Shown in pieces: positions 1 to 9,011 of a stretch of DNA of 64,000 bases. Position numbers and translations under genes: made by a program. This stretch comes from Microvirga sp. BSC39. Its GTDB lineage: Bacteria; Pseudomonadota; Alphaproteobacteria; Rhizobiales; Beijerinckiaceae. The notes beneath the pieces are model-generated. The model worked only from the letters and a program-made list of their open reading frames with translations, had not been told where the DNA came from and searched no databases. The stretch is taken from positions 171,484-235,483 of the forward strand of contig NZ_JPUG01000076.1 of assembly GCF_000739015.1 (NCBI RefSeq), given 5' to 3'. Positions within the stretch are counted from its first letter, which is position 1, and the number at the start of each line of letters is the position of its first letter.

Positions 1-1246
1 TAACACCAATCATCGCGACCTTGCATTGCGAGAGATCGGCCAGCTGAGCACAGGTTCGGCCCGGCTTCTGGTCGAGCCATGCGTGCGAAGCACGGGTCCG
101 GCCATTGCTGCCGCTGCGGCTCTGATTGCCGAGGAGGACCCGGAGCGGTTGATGCTCGTTGCACCGAGCGATCACGTCATTGAGCAAACTGAGGTGTTTA
201 CGCAGGCTGTATCGCAAGCCGCGATGGCAGCTCGCCGGGGGCAGATCGTTCTCTTTGGTATTCGTCCAACCCACCCGGAGACGGGCTTCGGCTATATCGA
301 GGTCAATGAGGCTTTCGATGAGGCCAGCTTCAAGGTTGCTGGCTTCGTCGAGAAGCCGAATCGAGCTGTGGCTGAGACATTGGTGGCCGGAGGCCGTCAT
401 CTCTGGAACAGCGGCATCTTCATGTTCACCGCCCGTACCATTCTGGAAGAGCTTGAACGGTATGCGCCGGAGGTCCTGGCCTGCGCCCGTCGCGCCCTGT
501 CTACGGCCCAACGCGGCAACGATACGATCCGTCTCGCCGCCGACTTCGATACGGCTCCGGTCATCTCGATTGACTATGCGGTCATGGAGCGAAGCGACCG
601 GCTGGTCTGCGTTCCCGTGGCGCCCGAATGGCGCGATCTTGGGTCTTGGTCGGCTCTGTGGGATGTGGGAAACAAGGACGGCAACGGGAATGTCTCCCGC
701 GGAGACACGCTCCTCCAGGATGTGCGCGACAGCTATGTTCTCGGCAATTCCAGGCTCGTTGCCGTCATGGGTGTCGAGAAGGTGGTCGTGATCGATACGG
801 CTGATGCGGTCCTCGTGAGCTCCTTGGACCAAGCCCAGAATGTCGGCCGCCTCGCAGCCGAGCTCGCCGCAGCGAAACGGCCGGAAGCCAATTTGCACAA
901 GAGGGTCCGCCGCCCTTGGGGATCTTATGAGTCCCTGCGCGTCGGCGAGACTTTCCAGGTAAAGCACATTGTGGTCGATGTGGCAGGACGACTGTCGCTG
1001 CAGTATCACCACCATCGCTCCGAGCACTGGACCGTCGTTTCTGGAACTGCCCGCGTCACTGTCGGCGAAAGAGTCTTCGTCATGAAGGCCAACGAGTCGG
1101 TCTATATCCCCAAAGGGGACGTTCACCGGCTGGAAAACATCGGGGATGACGAACTTCATCTGATCGAGGTTCAGTGCGGCACCTATCTCGGCGAAGACGA
1201 CATCGTGCGTCTGGAGGATCAGTATGACCGCATCGTCACGATCTGA
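1..1246 (+). CDS. manC: Mannose-1-phosphate guanylyltransferase / mannose-6-phosphate isomerase (5' truncated by window edge)
   Basis: Makes GDP-mannose (and usually interconverts mannose-6-P and fructose-6-P), the precursor of GDP-mannuronic acid. The frame is open to the first base of the window. In-frame TTG at 26 is not the real start: upstream codons continue the family pattern, and the N-terminal nucleotide-binding GGxGxRLWP motif lies outside, so about 60 residues are missing. Visible: the PSDHVI segment of the nucleotidyltransferase, the FVEKPN motif, WNSGIFMF, and then a C-terminal type II phosphomannose isomerase cupin starting at RPWGSYE with QYHHHRSEHW and YIPKGDVHRLEN. The last 23 bases overlap the next gene, so the two are translationally coupled. 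Its place at the head of an epimerase/lyase/Sel1 run points to supply of an alginate-like polymer rather than LPS mannose. The family assignment is certain; the pathway is inferred from neighbours. Confidence 0.93.
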   Translation, partial: NTNHRDLALREIGQLSTGSARLLVEPCVRSTGPAIAAAAALIAEEDPERLMLVAPSDHVIEQTEVFTQAVSQAAMAARRGQIVLFGIRPTHPETGFGYIEVNEAFDEASFKVAGFVEKPNRAVAETLVAGGRHLWNSGIFMFTARTILEELERYAPEVLACARRALSTAQRGNDTIRLAADFDTAPVISIDYAVMERSDRLVCVPVAPEWRDLGSWSALWDVGNKDGNGNVSRGDTLLQDVRDSYVLGNSRLVAVMGVEKVVVIDTADAVLVSSLDQAQNVGRLAAELAAAKRPEANLHKRVRRPWGSYESLRVGETFQVKHIVVDVAGRLSLQYHHHRSEHWTVVSGTARVTVGERVFVMKANESVYIPKGDVHRLENIGDDELHLIEVQCGTYLGEDDIVRLEDQYDRIVTI

Positions 1247-4200
1247 CGGTCGACGTCGACTGCGTACCGCCCTCCTTTTCATGTCCATGGCGCTGGTTTC
1301 CAGCGCCATGGCGCAGGGCAGCAATGAGGTGTCCCGCCTTGCAGACGAGGCACGCCAAGCTTTTCTTTCCGCCGAGCAGAATGGCGTCAACCTGAAGCAG
1401 AAGGCTGGCTATTATCAGGTTGCAAGGGCCAGGGTGAGGTTGCTTGAGAAATTCGCCAACCAGGATAATGCAGGCTCGGCGGAGCTGCGCGATGGGGCTC
1501 GGACCGAGTTGATGCGGCTTGCAGATGATGGTTTGAGCCATGACATTCTCAGCTCCTTCCTTCTGCAGTCTTCGCTCAATGATATTATGGGCGCTCCATC
1601 CACTGCGGATCGGGTGGAAGTGGGCGTATCGCTGCATCAAATTGCAGGCGAGCAGAGATCGCCGGCCTACCGGTCTGCCGCTTTCGTGGATCTCGCGCAT
1701 GCTTATGCCAAGGCCGGCGCTCAGGACCGCGCATTGAGATATGCTTCTCTCGCGATAGAGACCGCCGATCAGATCCCTGAGCAGGGCACACGAGGGGGAG
1801 CTTACAAGGCTGCTGCCCGCGTAGCAGCAGGGCTGGGACCAGTGGGAACGGATCTCGCCGATCGTGCCGTCACCCGTATTCCACAATCCCGTGATCGCGC
1901 CTATGCGCGCCATGAGCTGGCGCGGATACAGCTCAAGGGCAGCCCCTGGGAGAAGGCGGCGGATGTCAAGCTGACCGCAGAGGCGAAGAAGCGTCTTGAG
2001 GCGGGGGATCTTCCCGGGAGCACCTTGCTGGCGCTTTCACTTCTGGACAGCAAAGCAAGGGATGAACTGCTCTCCAGCCTGATCGAATCTGCGATCTCCA
2101 GGCAGGAGGACAGGATTGCCCTTGTGGCGGCACAAGGGATCACACATTCGAGCAGCCAGGACAAAGCCATCAGCGCGGTTGTCAGGAGCTATGTTGACCG
2201 AGGTGCCGCGCTCCGGGCTGCCGAAGTGCTCAACGTCATGCAGGACAGCCCAGGCAAAGTCTCGATCCAGCTGAAACTTGCCGCCGACCTGAAGCAGGCT
2301 GGCTATGACGCCATGGCCGCTCATCTCCTGTCCGAAAGCACCCGGCAAATCGATACTTATGGCGAGGCCGTGCAACGCGCGGCTCTTCCCGATGTCGTCC
2401 GGGCGCTCACACGATCCGAGCGCCTAGACGAAGCGCTGCGCTATGCCAAACGGATCGAGCCTGGTGCCGAGGGATCCTCCATCCTCAGCGAACTGGCAAA
2501 GAAGCTGGCGGACCGTGGCCGGGTGCCCGACGCCGAGGCTCTGCTGCCACGCCTCGTCGACAAGGATCATCGCTCCCATGCGCTGAGTGGCATAGCGAGG
2601 GCGAAGGCGAAGGTCGGAGACATAGCCGGTGCCACGCAGATCGTTCCCGAACTTGTCGGAGCGAAGGACGTGGGACGTGCTCTCGCGTCCGTCGTCAGCG
2701 CCCATTCCCGGTCTGGAGATCTCAGCCAAGCGATGTCGTTGGCTGAACGTATAGAAGATACGGATTCCCGTCTTGCGGCTCTCTCGGAGGTTGCACGTCA
2801 GGCCAGGCAGCAAAGCAGAGGGGAGATGGGAGACCGCGCGTTGAACGAAACGGTGCGGGATGCCGAGGGGCTGGAAGCGGGGGCGCGGGACAAGCTGTTC
2901 CTGGAGATCATCAGATCTTTAGCTTTGGAGGTGAGTAAGGCTCGGGCGGGTGAACTCGCCGGACGCATCGCCGACGCCGGAATTCGCACGCGCGCCGAAC
3001 AGCTGATCGTGGCAGCCGAAGTAGCGGATCTGGTCGCGAAGAGGAAGCGTGGTGAAATCCCCGAAGTCTTGCTGTTGCGCGGCATCAAGAAAGTCGAAGC
3101 GGACGAAGACAAGGCGGAGCTAGCACTCCAAATTGCCACTCTCCCGGAGGGCGGCATCCATGCTGCCGATCTGATCCGCACAATCCAGGACGAGCGGCTC
3201 CGTAGAGCGACCTTCCGGCGCTTGGCCGAGTTGCAGGCTGATCTTCTCAGGGCTCCCTCAGCCGAGGAACCCGGCATCGGCACACCGCAGGATGTGCAGA
3301 CGGTCGCATCCATTTCCGATGAGGCCGAGGAAACAGCACAGGAAATCCAGACCAGAAGGGGTCTCGCGCTCATTATGGGTGATGCCGGAAAGGCCACAAA
3401 CGCTGTCGCGCAACTTCCCCAGAGCTTCGTGACGGCTGCAGACGTCAGGGCCGGTACGCCATGGCCCGGCGACGCGGTAGTCGGAAGCACCTTTGCGAAC
3501 CACAACCCCTACATAGCGAAGTTTTTTGAGGATGATGAGCAGGGAAGTACGCGGCTGGAGCAGGCAATCCGGCATCAAGGCCTGTCCTCGCCTCGAGTTA
3601 TCGTGGTTCAAAGCGGTGCTGCGACACTAGGAATGGTGGCTCGCCAGCTGCAGGGCACCGACGCACGGGATCTCATCGGCTATAGTGCCGATGCCGTCAC
3701 GGTGCGCGCACCGATCTTCGTCGCTCCAGGAGCCACACTCATTCTGTCCCGCCTTGACAGCCCGGTCTATCGGCTCAGTGCGAGCGCCGGCGCTTTCATC
3801 ATCAATGCAGGCAATGTCCACATCATCGATGCCGAAGTCGCCGGATATGACGAGACATCACGGCAACCCCTCTGGGCTGACGCTGACAAATCCACCGGCT
3901 TCCGGCCTTTCCTCCTTACCTGGGGAGACGGACGCATGAACGTGGCTTCGTCCTCTCTCGTGGCTCTGGGCTATGACAACGCCAAGTCGTTCGGGTTGAG
4001 CTATTCATCAGGGCCGGAGCGGGTGGCCGAGCTGCGTGATCAGGCGCGTCCTACAGGAATGATCGTCGACAGCGTCTTCCATAACCTCTATTTCGGCCTC
4101 CAATCCTATGAAGCGGAGCGCATCCAGGTCGTCGGCAACGAATTTCGCGACAGCGTCGTCTATGCTCTGGACGCTCATGACCGCACAAAAGAAACCGTCA

Positions 4201-4964
4201 TCGCCCTCAACACAATCTACGGCACGAAGCATCGGCACGGGATCACCATCTCGCGCGAGGTGGATGATGGGCTGGTCATCGGCAATATGACGTTCGACAA
4301 TGCAGGTTCGGGAATCGTGATCGACCGTAACAGCACGAACAATGTCATTCATGCCAACAGTTCCTTCCGGAACGATCAGGACGGAGTCACCGTATTCGAG
4401 AGCTCCTGCAACGTTCTGACCAACAACTATCTTGCGAGCAACAGGAGAGACGGCCTGAAGGTGCGCAACAGCATCGACGTGGGGGCGTATTCAAACCGCA
4501 TCGAGGCCAACGCCAATTCCGGCGTCAGCGCCTATATCGCCAACATCGTCGCGCAGAAAGGTGGAGCAAGCCAAGGCCCTGATCTCGCCAGCTACCTTCC
4601 GCTGACAAGCCTGTCTCTCAAGCACAATCGCTTCTCGGCCAATGGAGTCGGCATCAACGCGCAAGGGGTCTCGAGCCTGGCGATGTCATCCAACAGGTTC
4701 GTGAAGCAGTCCCGGCGTCTCCTCGGCGGCGACATCCGCGGGCTGGAAGGTCAGATCCTGCGCCTTACTTCTCAATCGGATGTTCTCGTCGCCAGCACAT
4801 GCCGCCCGGCGAAGCCGGTTACAGCGTGCCGCCTGCGAGACCGGGGCTTCTTTGAGGGTGAGAGCGAGTTGCAGGTCTTCAGTCCCCAAGGAGGGCCCGA
4901 TTGTACGGATGTCAATGGAAGCGTGCAGCATCGTGCGTTCTCCAGCACACCTCAAGGCACATAG
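1224..4964 (+). CDS. algG: Secreted helical-repeat scaffold fused to AlgG-like mannuronan C5-epimerase
   Basis: 1246 aa. A twin-arginine-rich n-region plus hydrophobic core ending SSAMAQ gives a signal peptide (about residues 1-31). Residues ~35-700 are alpha-helical TPR-like repeats (recurring R..AL..IA..-AK.GD...A patterns). Residues ~740-1150 form a right-handed beta-helix that closely follows AlgG: FRPFLLTWG, PTGMIVDS, HGITISREVDD, SGIVIDRNS and DGVTVFES. AlgG's DPHD motif is here DAHD at residues 983-986. His985 and Arg1011 keep the 26-residue spacing of the catalytic His/Arg described for AlgG, so epimerase activity (D-mannuronate to L-guluronate in the periplasm) is plausible. AlgG is normally about 540 aa with no such scaffold; in Pseudomonas the TPR role belongs to the separate AlgK. 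The ATG start overlaps manC by 23 bases. The fusion and the Pro-to-Ala change are the odd features. It could instead act mainly as an export scaffold. Confidence 0.88.
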   Translation: MTASSRSDGRRRLRTALLFMSMALVSSAMAQGSNEVSRLADEARQAFLSAEQNGVNLKQKAGYYQVARARVRLLEKFANQDNAGSAELRDGARTELMRLADDGLSHDILSSFLLQSSLNDIMGAPSTADRVEVGVSLHQIAGEQRSPAYRSAAFVDLAHAYAKAGAQDRALRYASLAIETADQIPEQGTRGGAYKAAARVAAGLGPVGTDLADRAVTRIPQSRDRAYARHELARIQLKGSPWEKAADVKLTAEAKKRLEAGDLPGSTLLALSLLDSKARDELLSSLIESAISRQEDRIALVAAQGITHSSSQDKAISAVVRSYVDRGAALRAAEVLNVMQDSPGKVSIQLKLAADLKQAGYDAMAAHLLSESTRQIDTYGEAVQRAALPDVVRALTRSERLDEALRYAKRIEPGAEGSSILSELAKKLADRGRVPDAEALLPRLVDKDHRSHALSGIARAKAKVGDIAGATQIVPELVGAKDVGRALASVVSAHSRSGDLSQAMSLAERIEDTDSRLAALSEVARQARQQSRGEMGDRALNETVRDAEGLEAGARDKLFLEIIRSLALEVSKARAGELAGRIADAGIRTRAEQLIVAAEVADLVAKRKRGEIPEVLLLRGIKKVEADEDKAELALQIATLPEGGIHAADLIRTIQDERLRRATFRRLAELQADLLRAPSAEEPGIGTPQDVQTVASISDEAEETAQEIQTRRGLALIMGDAGKATNAVAQLPQSFVTAADVRAGTPWPGDAVVGSTFANHNPYIAKFFEDDEQGSTRLEQAIRHQGLSSPRVIVVQSGAATLGMVARQLQGTDARDLIGYSADAVTVRAPIFVAPGATLILSRLDSPVYRLSASAGAFIINAGNVHIIDAEVAGYDETSRQPLWADADKSTGFRPFLLTWGDGRMNVASSSLVALGYDNAKSFGLSYSSGPERVAELRDQARPTGMIVDSVFHNLYFGLQSYEAERIQVVGNEFRDSVVYALDAHDRTKETVIALNTIYGTKHRHGITISREVDDGLVIGNMTFDNAGSGIVIDRNSTNNVIHANSSFRNDQDGVTVFESSCNVLTNNYLASNRRDGLKVRNSIDVGAYSNRIEANANSGVSAYIANIVAQKGGASQGPDLASYLPLTSLSLKHNRFSANGVGINAQGVSSLAMSSNRFVKQSRRLLGGDIRGLEGQILRLTSQSDVLVASTCRPAKPVTACRLRDRGFFEGESELQVFSPQGGPDCTDVNGSVQHRAFSSTPQGT

Positions 4965-4971
4965 AGGCAGC

Positions 4972-6069
4972 ATGAAACCGGTACTCATCGTTCTTCTGCT
5001 GAATCTTCTGGCAATCGGCTCGTCTCACGCTCAGACCAAGGGGCATGGACTTTTCGATGTGGAGGCCCGCCGAGCCGCACTAGGGCAGTCGGCTTTCACA
5101 AGCGTACGTGCGGCTTGCCTTGCCATACCGCGAGATCCGGCATGGAGCAGCCTCAAACCGTTTGACCGCTTGAAGGCGACTGAAGGCTACGGGACGGACG
5201 GGACTGCCAATGATTATGCCTGGGCCGTCATGGTGCTGACCGGGCGCGCGCTTGCGGGTGACGCAGCTTCAGAAGTCTCCCTACGTGATCTTCTGCTCGC
5301 CTGGGCGAGGGCAAAGGCCTTCACCGATACAGAGGTCGAGCACGATGCCTATTATGCCCTGAAGCGCGTCCTTTTGCCTACCGTGGTGGCATTTTCCGTC
5401 CTGCAGCGCGGGCTGGATGAGGGACAGAAGTGGATGCTCGCCGACTGGATCGATCCTCTGGTCCGCAAGACCGATCGAGTTTTCGATGGCGTCGTCGACC
5501 GTAACAATCACCGTTACCTCGCAGACAGCCTGCTGATGACGTGGGGAGCCGTCGTCAAGGACGAGGCTCTCTACGCCAAAGGATACGACCGGTACCGCGC
5601 GGTTCTAGCTGAGGCGCGTCCTGATGGAAGCCTTGCTCTGGAGACCAGGCGGGGCGCCAGGGCTCTCTGGTACATGCGACAGTCCCTGGCGAGCCTTACT
5701 GTGATGGCCGAGGTGGCTGCCACACGCGGCACCGACCTCTACGATCTTCGGGTCGGAGAGGTGAATTTCGACCGGATCGCGTCCTACCTTCTGAATGGCA
5801 TAGCGGAGCCCAACGTCGTTATGGCTTATGCGTCCGAGAACTACATTCCGGGCGGGGAGACGGATGCCCGCCGCCAGGATCTTGGCTTCATCACGAAACG
5901 CAGCCACGGGCGGCACTACATGGCCTGGGCCGAACCCCTGATGACACGTGATCGGGCAGGCCTCGCCACGAAAAGACTGAAGGCATTGTTCGTGCGCAAC
6001 ATCCGTTCGGATCGACCACTCATCGATGAATTCGTCGGTGGCAATGCCACATGCTTCTGGGGACGCTGA
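4972..6069 (+). CDS. algL: Alginate lyase family (PL5, AlgL-like) periplasmic enzyme
   Basis: 365 aa. Start chosen at ATG 4972, preceded by AGAGG, 7 bases after the epimerase stop; a longer frame from 4780 lies inside the previous gene. Signal peptide MKPVLIVLLLNLLAIGSSHAQ. PL5 lyases cleave polymannuronate by beta-elimination. The catalytic residues of the family (Asn-His, Arg 47 residues later, Tyr 54 residues after the His) are matched by N179, H180, R227 and Y234 with exactly those spacings. The NNH sits in RNNHRYLADS and the Tyr in RALWYMRQS. A C-terminal AWAEPL segment also fits AlgL. In alginate producers AlgL clears misdirected polymer from the periplasm, the likely role here beside an epimerase. 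The stop codon overlaps the next start (TGATG). Substrate could be another polyuronate. Confidence 0.87.
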   Translation: MKPVLIVLLLNLLAIGSSHAQTKGHGLFDVEARRAALGQSAFTSVRAACLAIPRDPAWSSLKPFDRLKATEGYGTDGTANDYAWAVMVLTGRALAGDAASEVSLRDLLLAWARAKAFTDTEVEHDAYYALKRVLLPTVVAFSVLQRGLDEGQKWMLADWIDPLVRKTDRVFDGVVDRNNHRYLADSLLMTWGAVVKDEALYAKGYDRYRAVLAEARPDGSLALETRRGARALWYMRQSLASLTVMAEVAATRGTDLYDLRVGEVNFDRIASYLLNGIAEPNVVMAYASENYIPGGETDARRQDLGFITKRSHGRHYMAWAEPLMTRDRAGLATKRLKALFVRNIRSDRPLIDEFVGGNATCFWGR

Positions 6070-8999
6070 TGGTTAGAGTCAAATCGCTCCTCACCAGCAC
6101 TGTCGCAGTTTTCGCTGTGCTGTCGTGTTCGGCAGTTCAGGCGCAGGACTCAGCAAGTGCTGAACTCCAGGCTCGCTATCGCGCTGCAACGGCGAAGATG
6201 GAGGAATTGAAGCAGCGCACAGATCCCAATGCTCTCGTCGAACAAGCGCAACTGCTTCAGGATGGAGTTCCGGTCAGCGAAACCAACCCTCTCAAATCTC
6301 GTCGCTTCGAGGAGGCAGAGCGCCTTTACGACCGGGCGCTCGCAACGCCAGGAGCCCACTGGCCCTCTGCTGCTGTGCGCCGGGCCAAGCTAATCCTGTC
6401 GCGGGATAAAGACCAGCCTTCCATTCAGAGGGCGATGGACCTCCTGCGCCGCGCAGCAGCGCTGCAGAACCATGAGGCGGCCTTCCTTCTGGCCGGCTTG
6501 ATGGAAGCGGGTCTCGGAGGGAAGCGCGACCTCGAAGCAGCAAGAAATCTCTACCAGATCGCTCTGCGCTCGGGGCACGGTCCCTCGGGACTTGCTCTTG
6601 CGCGGCTGGAGACGGAACCCGCCAAGGCAAACGTGTTTGCAACGCAGGGATTACGGCTTCTCTTTCAGGAAGCCAGGCAAGGGTCCGCCGAAGCGGCAAG
6701 AACATTGGCCGATCACTACAGGGCGACGGGTGACGGGCCAGAGCGCCTGAGCGCCGCGATCGAGTGGTATCAGCGGGCCATTGAACTCGGCGATGCGGAG
6801 GCTGCCTTGCAGTTGGGGCGCCTTCGCGTCGATCCGAAGTCGCCCCTGCGGCAGCCGCAGGAGGCCCGGAACGCATTCGTGAAGGCTGCCGAGCGCGGTT
6901 CGGTCGAAGCTGCCATGGTTCTTGCGGAGGACCCTTATAATGGCGCCGCTCTCGGTGTTCAAAACAGTGTCGCGGATGTGTGGCTCAACCGCGCCATTGA
7001 GACGAAAGCTCCTCGCGCGCTGGTCCTGGCAGCAGAGATCCGCAGCCAGTTTGGCGATGAGGGACGAACAGCTGCCAAGAGCCTTCTGCACGAGGCGCTG
7101 CAGCGGGTGGATGACGATGTAACGGCGCTCCTGGCTCTTGGGCGTCATGTGCGCGATGGCGTTCTGATCGAGCGCGATGTTCCGCTTGCCCTGAAGCTCT
7201 TCGACAGAGCAGCGGCGGGCGACAACACGACGGCCTTTTATGAGTTCGCCCGTACCGCTCTGAGCCACCAGGATGCCGTTGCGGACGGAATGCTAAAATC
7301 AGCCGTCGACCGTCTCAGAACTGCCGCCGATCGCGGGCACGTCAAGGCTGCCGTCGCAATGGGCGACGCGCTGCTCCTCGGCCAGGGTGTCCCGGAATCA
7401 CAAGCCGCAGCCATGGAATGGTATCAGCGAGCAGCGGCCAGCGGATCTCCCGTTGCCTATATCCGCCTTGGAGATGTCTATGCTGCCCGCTCCGCAGGAT
7501 TGGAGGCGCCACAGGCCCTGGAATGGTACCGCAAGGCGGCGGAAGCCAACAGCGCAATCGGGATGGTTCGCCTCGGCAAGATGTTCAACGAGGGCAGGGG
7601 GGTGCCTCAGGATCAGGCGCTTGCCGCCACATGGTTCAGCCGCGCGGCCGCCGCAGGCAGCGGTGCCGCAATGGTGGAGTTGAGTTCTCTCTACTCCCGC
7701 GCTGGGGGACCGGGACATTTCAATCTGGCTCGCGATTCACTCGAGAAGGCGATCCGTGCCGGTGATACCCGTGCGCCTATCGCCTTGGCCAAGCTTTACC
7801 TTGTGCGCGGGGAGCGTACCCTCGCCGAGATGACGCTCAAGAGGTCCGCAGACAGCGGCAGCGCGGAAGCCGCACTGAATCTGGCGGAGCTCTATTTGTC
7901 CGGACAGGCGACTGCGGAACAACAAGGCGCCGCGCGCCGGTGGCTCTCCATTGCCGAGAAGGCCATGGCGCATGATGACGGTCAGGTCAGTAGGATCGCC
8001 TCGATGTATCTGCGGCTCCCCGACGCAGGATCCACTGAGCACGGTTCATCTGCGCTGGAAGCGTTGGTCAGAAAGAATAACCCGGAAGCAATGACGTTGC
8101 TGGCAACGGCACTTCTGCATGGAACCGGCATCCAGCGCGATCCGGCGAGGGCCGAAGCTTTGTTCCGCCGCGCCATTCAGCTCGGACATGACGGTGCGCG
8201 CTTTATTCTGGCCAAGGCGTATCGGGATGGCGATGGGCTGCAGCGCGACCCTGCTCGTGCATTCGCACTCTATCGGGAGATCTACAGGGAAGAACCAGGC
8301 GATACAAAAATTCAGATCGCTTTGGGGGATGCCTATGCCCGTGGTGAAGGGGTCGCTCCGAACCGGCGTCTGGCTGCTGAATTCTACACGCAGGCGGCCC
8401 GTCAGGGAGATCCGGATGGGCAGGTTCGACTTGGGACTGCATATCTCTATGGCGCAGGAGTGGATCGCGACAGCCAGAAGTCAGATCATTGGCTTTCCCG
8501 CGCGGGCGAAGCAGGGGTGATTGAAGCAAAAGTTGAACTCGGCAGCGCGAAACTGTCTGGCCTTGCAGCGACGGTCGATGCAGAGGGAGCTTTTGCTTCC
8601 TACCTCCGCGCCGCAGAGGCGGGCTCGCAAGTCGCGATGATCGAGGTTGCACGCGCTCTGATGAAGGGCTTTGGAACTCTCGCTGACCCGGCTCTGGCGA
8701 AGACCTGGCTGGAGCGGGCTGCTGCTCTCGGATCGCCCGATGCGATGTTCGAGCTCCACCGTCTGTACGATGTCGGGACGAAGCCCAATGCTCGGGAGGC
8801 TGAGCGGTGGCTCAGGCAGGCGGCGCAGAGCGGCCACGCCGCCGCCATGTACCGCCTTGCACTTCGCCATCAGCAAGGAGCCTCCGAGCAAGACAAGACG
8901 ATGGCTCGTGAGTGGCTCGAAAAGGCTGCTCGGGCCGGCCATTCGCAGGCTGCCAAGGCACTTCAGAAGCTTGGTGCATCGGCAGCAACACCAGGATGA
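6069..8999 (+). CDS. Secreted Sel1-repeat protein, large (first of three)
   Basis: 976 aa. ATG 6069 overlaps the lyase stop by one base, and the following MVRVKSLLTSTVAVFAVLSC..AQA is a clear signal peptide; a frame-internal ATG at 6051 would lie within the lyase gene. The rest is almost wholly Sel1-like repeats of about 36 residues (A.AQ.RLG..Y..G.GV..D...A..W...AA..G patterns, for example GVPQDQALAATWFSRAAAAGS). Sel1/TPR solenoids bind proteins; AlgK, the outer-membrane lipoprotein of the alginate secretin, is of this kind but only about 450 aa. No lipobox cysteine is placed like AlgK's, although a Cys lies in the signal region (VLSCSAVQAQ). Likely a periplasmic assembly platform for polymer export. 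Specific partner unknown. Confidence 0.85.
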   Translation: MVRVKSLLTSTVAVFAVLSCSAVQAQDSASAELQARYRAATAKMEELKQRTDPNALVEQAQLLQDGVPVSETNPLKSRRFEEAERLYDRALATPGAHWPSAAVRRAKLILSRDKDQPSIQRAMDLLRRAAALQNHEAAFLLAGLMEAGLGGKRDLEAARNLYQIALRSGHGPSGLALARLETEPAKANVFATQGLRLLFQEARQGSAEAARTLADHYRATGDGPERLSAAIEWYQRAIELGDAEAALQLGRLRVDPKSPLRQPQEARNAFVKAAERGSVEAAMVLAEDPYNGAALGVQNSVADVWLNRAIETKAPRALVLAAEIRSQFGDEGRTAAKSLLHEALQRVDDDVTALLALGRHVRDGVLIERDVPLALKLFDRAAAGDNTTAFYEFARTALSHQDAVADGMLKSAVDRLRTAADRGHVKAAVAMGDALLLGQGVPESQAAAMEWYQRAAASGSPVAYIRLGDVYAARSAGLEAPQALEWYRKAAEANSAIGMVRLGKMFNEGRGVPQDQALAATWFSRAAAAGSGAAMVELSSLYSRAGGPGHFNLARDSLEKAIRAGDTRAPIALAKLYLVRGERTLAEMTLKRSADSGSAEAALNLAELYLSGQATAEQQGAARRWLSIAEKAMAHDDGQVSRIASMYLRLPDAGSTEHGSSALEALVRKNNPEAMTLLATALLHGTGIQRDPARAEALFRRAIQLGHDGARFILAKAYRDGDGLQRDPARAFALYREIYREEPGDTKIQIALGDAYARGEGVAPNRRLAAEFYTQAARQGDPDGQVRLGTAYLYGAGVDRDSQKSDHWLSRAGEAGVIEAKVELGSAKLSGLAATVDAEGAFASYLRAAEAGSQVAMIEVARALMKGFGTLADPALAKTWLERAAALGSPDAMFELHRLYDVGTKPNAREAERWLRQAAQSGHAAAMYRLALRHQQGASEQDKTMAREWLEKAARAGHSQAAKALQKLGASAATPG

Positions 9000-9011
9000 G
9001 AGGCTGACGAC

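Noticed and set aside
26..40. TTG at 26 as the true start of manC
   Set aside because: The frame is open to the window edge, and the N-terminal nucleotide-binding motif is missing, so the gene must begin upstream.
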